Positions 23,339 through 34,500 of a stretch of 41,513 bases of DNA are shown piece after piece. The stretch is from Priapulus caudatus. Taxonomy: Eukaryota; Priapulida; Priapulimorpha; Priapulimorphida; Priapulidae. The stretch spans positions 190,068 through 231,580 of the forward strand of contig NW_014577529.1 in NCBI RefSeq assembly GCF_000485595.1, read 5' to 3'. The translations under genes and the position numbers were made by a program. The notes under the pieces were generated by a model. The model was not told where the DNA came from. It saw nothing but the letters and a program-made list of their open reading frames with translations, and searched no databases. Position 1 is the first letter of the stretch. Every line of letters starts with the position of its first letter.

Positions 23339-26300
23339 CTGCAGTTGGAGGGACTGTCGTGTGCGACGTGTACCGCGCAGCAGCAGGGAGCGGGAGTGCG
23401 GAATGACGTGAAGGCAGCAGGCCGGGTATTACCTGGTCGACAGAGTACAAGTCGACGTAGGCGTGCGTGCGGTTGTGCACAGTCATGCGTGTGTACGAGT
23501 AGTCTCTATTTCTGAAGGCCGTCCACACAGCTGCCGGGCCGAATTTGTCGTGCTTCTCCGAACATCCCTGCGGCAGGTCGGGGGCAGAGCAAAGCGAATA
23601 GCTTAGTCGGTATAATCACACATAAATAGAATATACTCTGGAGCTATACGCTTATATATATAAATATAATATATGCTTCGGCACTAATGGCGAGTGTTCT
23701 GGACGAGGTTGCACCCTACTTGCTGTGGCACTGTGTAAATCGGCTGATATCAACATGCAGCAATAAACTACCATGATTGCCCCATCTGGTTTACCTTCAT
23801 GCACGTCCCATAAATTCCACATTGTGTGTGTGTCTCTCTCTTTCCCACATAAAATTGTTGATAAATGATAAGCGACCCTCCTTTGTAGGGAATGTTTGCC
23901 TTCGTACCGAATCCAACTTGCCACAGTGCCCTATGCACCACTGCACTCGACATAGCTACCACACCATGTAGATAATGACCACGCTTACCGAGGCTCCTGT
24001 GACTAGGTGAACGGGAGCACCGGGGTTGGTGTATGGCTGCGACAAGCTTCCGTTAAATACCTGAATCGAGAAGAATTTCGTCGGTCGGTCGTCATGGTAT
24101 CGCAGTGTTTAACTGACACAATAACGTCGAACCTGTCGACTTGCCATCGTCGCTACACAGATTTTACCAATAATCTGCCATCATGACCGAGAACGTAACA
24201 CTCAGGTGCACTTGATCTCAACGCATGGCCCGTTGTTTTCACACCACAGCAGTCTCTGCCTGCGCTAACAACTTGGAGGTTCGCCCAACTATGACAATCG
24301 CAGATAAACTTGCTCTCTACGATCTGTCTACAAGGAAGTCAGGCACAATTTCTTATCTTAGCACGAATTCTATCTTGGCATTTCTATGTATTTGAACTTT
24401 TCTCACACATTTTTTAATTACGCATATACACACCATACAATGTTCATTATGCATACACATACACACAATTGCACTTTTCTCTGTTTATGTGCACATGGCA
24501 TATACGACGGTAGTACTCATCACGTACATGTGCCATCTCTCTCTCTCTCTCTTTTATGGCACCGCCATACTGTTTAATCTCTCGTTAGAGGGTTTACTGT
24601 TCGTTTATATACATTTATTTTTATATCATATATTAAAAATATTTTACTCATCTTGACCTATCGTACAACTATAGTATGGAGTGGCTGACTAGAAAACTAC
24701 ATAGTTAATTCGCCTTCTCCCGCTACACTTACTAATCAATCACTATGATACATACGTAACCATCGTGGAAAAAACTGAAAGCGCGAATGAAATCTCGATG
24801 CTGATATATATACTACTGTATCGTATCACCTGACGGTTGTAGAGCGGCCACGAGCGTTCGTAGATGTGCTCGTGCGCCCACAGCTCCAAGTCAACACCAT
24901 GCCTGAAGAACAGGTCCTCAAGGCCGTAGAACCGACCGAAGAGACCTATCCGCACCTGAAATCAGTGGCAGCAGCGTTGCGAGATGACGTTACAGTAGCT
25001 GCAGAATCGACGCGGGAAGTGGGCAAGGTGATAGGCACGATCCAAGGTGACAAGACAAAGGACGCAGCACTGTCGCAGAGTGACGGTGCAGGTAGCGGGG
25101 ATAGGATGGCGTGATCAAACGTAATGAAGCGTGAGTGATTTATGTGGGAATGTAACCAATCGTTAGTAATAATACGATGCATAGTGGATTAATGCTGCTG
25201 CATGGTCATACGTGAGATTTTGCAATTTGTATTCACTTGGATAGATCTCTTTTAGAAAAGAAGCACCATTGGAAAATAAACTACAGGTAGCTATTTTTGC
25301 TCACTCCTTAATTCGCAGGGCTAAATAGCAGTCTGATGGGGACTGCACTGTTATAGCAACTACTGCAAGATTTTCACCCTAAACTCTGGTCTCGCAATGC
25401 TGGTATGTGCGTCAGATTTCGTACACCTCTCTGCAGACATCTTAATATTGCCATGAATTATCTCTCATTACTTCTTTCTGTTCATCTAGGTTTTACCACA
25501 TATTCATTCACATCCCACCTCTCTTCACTGCTATCCTATAGTCTTAGCATCTATCATCCACACACCACAATCACCACTGCTATCCTAGTTTTAGAATCTT
25601 CTATCCTCATCTCAAAGGTCTGTGGAGCTATCCAAATGTTGACATCTACCACCAACTTGTCATATCACCGGGAAAAATATCGCAATTTTTTTTGCCCATC
25701 GGACGTTAAGCACCATGGTCTGCATCCTTATATACCTTATGCAGCCATCCTTGCAAGCCTAGCGGCACTCTCACCTTATCACGGACGGAAGTGCAGTCAT
25801 CCTCATCCGTGTTTGTGCAATACATAGGACGATGCCCCATCGTGACGATCCAGGGTCGTTTAGCCCTATTCTCCGGCCGATTTGCTTCCTATGAGATGGA
25901 ACGGATGCATTGAACCACAGTACCAAAAGTAGAATTTTATTGCAGGTTAACAATCACTCAGCTTAGCTGCTGACCCGCCATGTACTTAATGGTGGGCAGA
26001 GTGTGGATCGAGCTGTTAGCTTGTGCAGCATTCCTTACATTAATGCGATCCACGCGGGGACCCGCGATTCAGCACTGCAACAGTTCAAATCACCCACTTC
26101 CAATTTACGTAAATCCCTGCATTATTTTACCAATGTATACGCGTTATATTACTTTAGAGATGATTTATCATCCCGAGCAGCTTTGAGATGACTAACACAT
26201 GGTCTATTTTGGAACCGATGGAATATTTCCGGGGCTGGGGGAGGGCAGGTTCATTAAAGGTGCACATGCTGGCCACTGTACATATATTCACGTTCTATGA

Positions 26301-28458
26301 ACGGCATACACACGCTGCTTAGGAATAATCCACATGAAAGCACATCTAGTAGCACCGTGCACGTATGATTCACAGCACTAATTTGCGATTCTGACAAATC
26401 TATCCCGTGGTCTCGCAACTCAGGTGTTGCTGTCTCCTAACTCGAATGCTGCCCTTGGTGTGCATGTGGTGGCCCTGCGAAACCAACCGTCAGTCTGCAT
26501 GTGATATGCTTATGTATGTGGCAGCAGATGCTACCGACCTTGAGGTCACGTTCCAACCACTGGTACTGCCGCACGATCTGCCAGAATCCATACTGGATGA
26601 AGTAGTAGAACTCTGTTGAGATGCTGATGAAATGTATCGGTCCTAGGTTCCAGCTGCCGTGTTAAAACGAGGAAGATTACTCATGATCGTGCACTCACAA
26701 TGCGAAAATGAACGTTTGATTAATGCCATCACCAAGATTTGATGCAATTCAGCATGGTTAATAACCAACCTTCTCAGGCCACCTATTTTATTTGCGAATG
26801 AAGTGATGAGTAAAGCAATGAATTATGAATTGTGACCTAGTGATGAAACATACAGACACAGAATGACAGCTGTTACTAAACTAATTAATGTTCACACATG
26901 TAGACAGCAGACAGAACCACACTCTTGCATTGTACCTGTACATCATGTTGTCGTTCGTATTAGGCATTGTGAATCTATTCCTCACGTGAGTGAAGTTGCT
27001 GGAAAATGACAATGTTAATTACAATAACAGAATGTTCTATGTGAAACAGCTTTTCAAAACAATTAATAAATAACCACATTTTACTTTTGTTAAATTTAGT
27101 AAACATAACATGCATATTGCACACTTTGATTGTGAACTGTTATCTATCAAATGTTTTGTATTAGCCTGTGTATTGTCATTGTAACTGATTCATCCTGCAC
27201 CAGTCAAGCAAGTCAAACATGAGAATCAAACATTAAACTTGTTTAAGGGTTTTAACAAAATCAAGAATGGTTTCTTAGCCAACTAGGATGAGACTTTCAT
27301 GCCCAGCTTTAGGCCATGCAAGCCTATTAGTATTACACAACATGCAAAAACTCACTAAATTTATATTCAGCATGCTTTTTATTGACTATGGATTCAACTC
27401 ACTAAATTGAGTCGTGATTGCCAGGGGTAATCATGTATGGCACATATGCAGCCACTTGCTCCATCTGACGAAGAAACTCATCTCCAACTCTACCATTATC
27501 CTGTGAATACAAATTTACACATCTATGCACCTCAGATATATCCTTCTAGACTAAAGTGGTTTGCATGAAGACTGCACCCCTAATATAGGCAGCTAGAGCC
27601 CCGTTTGATGAATTTATGAACATCTATATAGTCATCCAATAGATACGTTTCTATTTAGTGGTTAAATGTTTTGTGTCAAATTGTAAGCAGAGAAGAATAG
27701 TACAACTTCGAGGTTACTTACATCGTCCATGTTATATGCAAAATCACCTGCAGGAATTCGAAAAAACTACGTATTAATAAAGTTGCTTATTAAATATAAT
27801 TATAATAAAAGAGAGAATAAATCATGTCTAACAAAAACCACTTTTAATTAATTTAATTAAGGCCTCAAATAGGGTTGAAACCTCGCATTTCCCCCAAGAA
27901 AGTTTTACACTTAACTTTTAGCTTTCAAAGTTACCAAGTATGTATTTGCTGTTACTAAAAATAGATTGATATACATGTGTATGGCTAATGCATGATGTGA
28001 TTTAGATTAGGATGATAAGATTTATGACTTTATAGGTATATGATACAAGTATAATTATATGATATGTATATATATATACAGGGTGCGAAATTAACGGCGG
28101 AGTTCGGAGTCAATACTCCCTCATTTACTGTCGGACTCCCTGATTTTGACATTGCAGGTAGGTCCGTGGTGAGCTCCGATGAAAATTCTGCATACTAACT
28201 TATAGTTCGCGTTCCGGAGCACCGCCTCAGCGAATTACTGTATTTTTTTCAGCAATGTGCAAAGAGGAAATTTGGCAGACGTGAACTGCATGAACTTATA
28301 AAACAAGACATGCGTTATGTTAATATCTTTAATTTGAACCTCAGACTGCGGACTCCCTCATTTTTATGCGAACTCCCTCTTTTTGAGGTAGGCGAGTCGT
28401 TGCGCCGACTCGATCCTTGTTCAAGTTACTTCTCCCCTGTGTATATATATATATATAG

Positions 28459-28501
<43 letters not shown>

Positions 28502-31500
28502 GCATCAGCATTATTATAGGCTTCGCGTGTTGTAGGTTTCAAATAACATATTAATAAGGGTCCCTCAATTTTATAATGTTATTTATAATTTGTTAAAGAT
28601 TTGGGAGAAGTGGAGGTGACGTCCAGTGACTGTTACTATCATCATCATAAAACGTAAGTTAAAAATCATCCTCCACTGAAGAGTATGCTTACACACACTC
28701 CAGATGATGCCATTCAAACACACATCATCCAGATGTCTCACCAGCTTTTCAGTTATAGTAAGGCTGATAGGGTCGATATATATGTCCCCCAGGGTAATGC
28801 CGGAACGTACCCTGGGTATGGTCCGGCTACCGGAACGTACCCTGCGTACCAGAGCATATAAATCAACGTGATTTATATGCCTCTGCTGCTACTATAATAA
28901 TATGCGGACCGCGTACCGTCGCCTACTCCACTAACGCGAGTCTAGGGAGTCACCTACGCCTACTCCCTAACCCTAACCCTAACCCTAACTATATCAGATA
29001 GTTACCAGCCTACCAGGGTACGTTCCGGTATACCGGACCGTACCCAGGGTACGTTCCGGCAGTACACTGAGGGACGTATATATAAACCCTATGAGCTATA
29101 GTAAGAGTTACGATGGAGATTTATCAAACGTCCACACAGCAACGAAATTACCTTTAAGAAAAATAAAGCTCACACGTTTCTTATTTAATTGAGATTCGAG
29201 CCTGTAGCAATGCATTTTAGAATCCAGCTCAGCTATCTGCATGACGAAGCATAGTGAGACCTATCGTGTTTTGATGTTTCTGCCCTGCGAGGTGAGTAGT
29301 TGAGCAGGATAGAATTGTGTATGTTAGGGTTTAGGGACTATAACAGAACACATAACCACTTGTTTTCACTCAGCACAATCTATACCGATACAATTAATAG
29401 TCGCATGATTTATCAGTTACGTTGTGTACTTATTTTAATGCAATGCCCTTGATTTACCTATATGACACATGGCATGAAAGTCCCCCGCCATTACTTCTTT
29501 TCTCAGATGTGGCAATGATTCAGCATTATGATATCCCATGTCTCCAAAGATGGCCACTCGTGGCCTCCACTCCGTACCCGTTTTAATGGTTCGGAAATGG
29601 AAAACACGAGACCATGCTTCCGGACCTCCGCAGCGATAATCTAGAAACAAAAATGTCAAAATGCAGTATTTTTTGTCATGCCATTCGTTCATACAGCAGT
29701 GCAAACTGTACGGCATTTGACAAAAAATGGCTGCATGTACATAGAAATTGAGATGTCGTCATGCAAAATAAATGTAAAATCTAATTAATTAATTGTAACT
29801 TGAATCCACAGTTGCCGGAATGGTACGTATACACTATAACATTTTGATAATGTTTTGACAACGTCGTGACAATGCTGTCGCAAAGATTGTGCAACATTAT
29901 TTTTCAAAGTTGTCGCAACATGGAGGAAAACCACACAAAGTCACATTCCCAAAACACACACAAAACGTTTTCAGAATGTCAGCGTGACATCATGGGGCGA
30001 TACGTTAATTATTCAAACGCGATTTGGCTAGCTGGGTATAAAGTTGCAGTGTAACAAACGACAACATATACAGTAAGTGGAGTCTGGTTTCAGTCGACTG
30101 AGAAGCGTCCTGTGGATGTACTCCTTGCGGTACTCCTCTCCTCCATCTACGAACAGCGTCAGTGAACCCTTCTGGCTGTGATTTAGTGCTCGTTCGCTCC
30201 GGCCATACTCCACCACAGTGCTGCTTGTCGCGTTAAACGTAGTCCACGTAACCATGACCTGCGTCGGTGGGTCGGCTAAAATCGATAAAATTTGCGACCG
30301 TATAAGTTTATTGAAACTATATTATTGAAACTATATTGTGCATATAACAGAGACCACGGATCTGTGTATAGTTCCCCTAGGGGATGATGTGTCTGAAAGC
30401 AGAAGATTATTCTTTAATTTGCATTAGTGTGTCTGCGCAAGTATATAGATGTTGATAAATTGCACAGCCATGTCATATCACATATAACACTCTCTCACAT
30501 AAACAAATCGCAACTACAAATTTACAGGCCAGCCGGGCCTGTAGGTAAGGGATTTTACAGGCCTGACCATGGCTAAAGTTCACAAGCACCGAATCATTCT
30601 GATTGGAGGCATCTGGTAAACAATTCATACTCGCAATGTCAAGCGCCCTAGAGTGTACGACGCAGGATCGCGGCGGTCGCTGTTTGCTGCACAACTTGAC
30701 CAAACGTGAGCGATACCGTGGTAACTTTTCATCTTCGCTGGCGTGCCAGGAACGGATTTTGCAATGCTGGGGTGTAATTTGCCTCGTATCAGGACAAATT
30801 TACCACCCGAACAATCACCCCCAGACCAATAACCCCCGGCATATTACCCCGGACAATTACCCCCGGACATTACCCCCATGGCTCATTTCACCCCCGCGAC
30901 AATTAACCCCCCGGAGCATCTTACCCCCCGCGACAATTACCCCCTGCCGACCAATATACACCCCCGGACATTTACCCCCTGACAATTTACCCCCGGACCA
31001 TCACCCTCCCCCGGATATTTAACACCGGGGGGGCGAACCAATTTTTTTAAGAAACACCCCACGCGACATTTACCCCCTAGACATTTAGAGGAGCGATGAT
31101 AAGAACGAGACCGACAGAGAAAGGTAGTGGTAATCGAGGCAGGAATAAGAGGGTGAGAGCGAGGAGCGTAGAGGAGGTAGACGTAATGCAGCGTGCGGTG
31201 CCGGTTGAGCGCGAGGCAGGAAGAGGAGGGAAGGGGAGAATGTGAAAGGAGGAGGAGGAGAAGGAGGACGGTAGAAGGTGCTCCTTACCTCCTTCCCTCC
31301 TCCACCTCCTCATTCTCCTGCTCTCCTCCTTCCTCCCCCCTCCTTCCTCCTCTTACCACTTCTCCCACCTTCTTCCCCTCCTCCACCTCCTCTACAGTCT
31401 CCTCCTCTATCCTCCAACCTCCTCTCTTCTCGTTCTGGGTTCCGTCGTTGGCACACCTCTCGCCGGGCTCCGTCCTCACCACCTGGCCCTCAGCTACTCT

Positions 31501-34500
31501 CCCTTCTCCCCTCCTCCGCCCTTCCTTCTCCCCCTTCCTCCTCGCTCTCCTCCTCCTCACTACCACCTTCATTCCCCTTGCCTCCATCACTCCGCCAGCC
31601 TTCTTCCACGTATCTCGCTCCTCCTTCGCTGGGCCGTGGGCCGTGGGCTGCCTCCCTCCTCCACCTCCTCCACCTCCTCGCCTGCCTCCTCCTCCTCCTC
31701 TCCACTTCCTCTCTCCCCTCCTCCTCCCACATTCTCCACACCCTTCTCCCCTCCTCCGGCGGGGTGGGGGAGGGGGATCCGAGGTGAGGATGGCTGGGTC
31801 GGGGAGTGGATGGGGCGGGGGCCCATCTTCCGCCACCTTCATTTCCTCCTCCTGTTGGACGGGGCCCTCGCGCGGGTGGGATGTCTATACTGGTGTTCGA
31901 ACAGGGATGAATAATAAGACAACAATGGTAAATGTCCTGAGTATGGGTGCATTGTCGCGGCGCTGTTGGGTAGGGGTAAAATGTCCGGGGGGGGTACTTG
32001 TCCGGGGGTAAATGTCGCGGAGGGTATTTTCGGGCGGGTAATTGTCCACGGGAGTATTGTCCGGCGGGGGTACAATGGTCCGGGGTGTGAGGATGGCATG
32101 GTAATTGTCCGGGAGGGTAAATTGTCCAGGGAGGTAATTGTCTGGCAGGGGTAAATTGTCCGGGGGTAATTGTCCAGGGGGTAAATGTCCGGGCTAAATG
32201 CCCGGGGGAGAGGGTAAGTGTCCAGGGGGGGGTGATGGTGGGCGGAGGTGGGGGGGTATAGTTGTGTCGGGAGTGGCGGGGGCCCGGGGGGCCCCGTCAC
32301 GGGTAATTGTCTGGGGGGTAATTGTCCGGGGGGTATTTGTCCTAGAACTGTAGATTTTCTATGGGCCCATCGGGCTTGCTAGTATTAGAAATGTCAGGCT
32401 CGAGCCTTAAAATATGGGCATCGGGCCCGCAGGCCCCTTATGATTTCGACCAATGCAGCTAGTAATGACATACATGATCGGAGATACGACTATAAAAGGC
32501 AGCCAACAGTAACCTTCCGCCAATTGTTTACTGTTGCAATATTTCGTCTCTGGAAAAGGCATATATGCATTCTTCTAAACTTTTTGGCAGTAATATTCAA
32601 CACTAGAGTGCATTAATTATACACATACACTACTAGGTGGCGCCATATGGACATCTAGAAACTATAGACTGTACTAGAGTCTGCATGGTCTTGTCATGTA
32701 AGTAAATTGTGCCCCCTCCTCATAACCTCCTCATAAAGAATATTCTTCAAAACTCCAAGGGACTATATAATGAAGACGGAGAGACAAGTTGATCAAACCG
32801 ACAAATCAACACGGCGGATCGCGGTTCATGGATGTAAGGTATATGCTGCAACAACATGCTGGCACAATGCATTTTCGCAAATGTGCAACATAATTATGCA
32901 AATGTGGACAGCTCTTAATCCTTGCACCGCGGACCGCAGTGGAAAAAGTTGCAAATTTACAATTTAAAGACGAAGGGAGAGAACTCAGAATTCTAATACG
33001 GAATGATGGAAACAAAGAAGCTAAACTGCAATTCTGTCAAGTGGCGTAGCCATGGTACCCGGTCCGTTGTATCTGCCTATTTGGAATCCGCCGTTGGAAT
33101 CCGCCTATTTGCTGGAAATGCGAATCATTTAGCTTACAAAAGTTTCGAGCGGAGTCAGTAATGCTGAAGGGGTCATTGTCGCATCAGGTACTACATATAT
33201 GTACCCAGAGGTCCCAAGTTGGGAAAGTCCAAGAAAGGGAGCCAGCATATTGGCCCATCAATCCAAGAAAGAAAGCCAGGTCCATCGCCGTTTTTTCGCA
33301 GTGCGCAAAAACAGGAAAAAAGTTGTGGCGGGCTGCGATATGTGTTTGTCGCAGCACACCACCATTTGAGCAGCGTCTCATACCGGGAGTCTCCCGGTGA
33401 GACCGGGAGACTTGGGACGTCTGTGTACCCGAGGTACATATATATATATGTATACACAAAGTGTACCAGACTTGTACTACAGAAGTGTACCCTAACCCTA
33501 ACCCTAAACATACCTCATATAAAAATATAAACATAATAGTATACTAAAGCATGAAGTTCAAGTCAATTCATGTCGTATCAAGTACTACCTCAGGGTTCTC
33601 CAAGGGCACTTATAGCCTGGCGGCCTGCCAGGCTATCGTCGAGCCCGCCATCCTAAAATGCACCCGCCATGGTAAATATCATAGCCGCCATGCTAGTGTA
33701 TACACAAGAAGTTCAAACAATTAATTAATACACATTGGTCTCGATGCTACGGGTACGGCAGTCCCACACACAAGTACAAACAGTCACCCTATATAGTATA
33801 CCTATCCCTAACCCTAACACTAACTCTCAACCGACTCAGCTATCTTATATACGCGTGTTATAGTACCAAAATTAATCTATGGTATATAACCTTTTGCTTT
33901 AAATATTTTGCATCTGAACTGACAATCAATCCCAACCAACTGGTGTAGGCTAGCTGGCACAATAATGTTCATTTTCATACTTCAAATCCAAGTGTTTTCT
34001 AGCTCATCAAGAAATCTTAATCGTGAATTAATTTCCAATGGCATTATTACGGGGCAGGTAACCCAGTCTAACACGAGGTAAAGTAGATTGTTACACTTAC
34101 CGACCACTTCTGCCATTGTCAATGGTGACAATAATTTTTTTATTTATTTATGAGAGGTGAACTCGATTTGGAACCAGCAAACCAGCAAGTTTACCCCTAC
34201 ATTTTGGTATTTTTATTCTATTAATTATTTTGAATTTTCCGATGGCTTTGCCCATGCAAAACAAACATTTTCACCCCACATGCAGTGCTTCAAATTTACA
34301 CACAGTGTCCCAGATTGCATCTCAGAGCTTCTACAATTCAAAAATTTCCCGCGGGGCCATGCCCCCGGACCCCTCTGCGGTGAGTAGCACTCCCGTGCTA
34401 TAATTTAAAAGCTTGGAGAACCCTGTACACATATGTATACCCGAGGTAGTTTTAGGTTGTTTAGTATAGGCCTATTAATTATGTTTATATTTTTATATGA

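Noticed and set aside
25405-25827. 140-codon plus-strand frame
   Set aside because: It overlaps ACP7 exon 8 and its intron in antisense and has no family motif.
28965-28989. Chromosome end (telomere)
   Set aside because: CCCTAA arrays are short, occur at many internal sites in both orientations and lie inside elements or introns.
31193-32011. 272-codon Pro/Ser-rich frame, with Arg/Glu-rich frames opposite
   Set aside because: Low-complexity translation of the CCT-rich centre of the foldback element; no transposase or other domain is visible.
33184-33534. 116-codon minus-strand frame
   Set aside because: Lies across the small inverted-repeat element and the telomere-core repeat; not coding by any motif.
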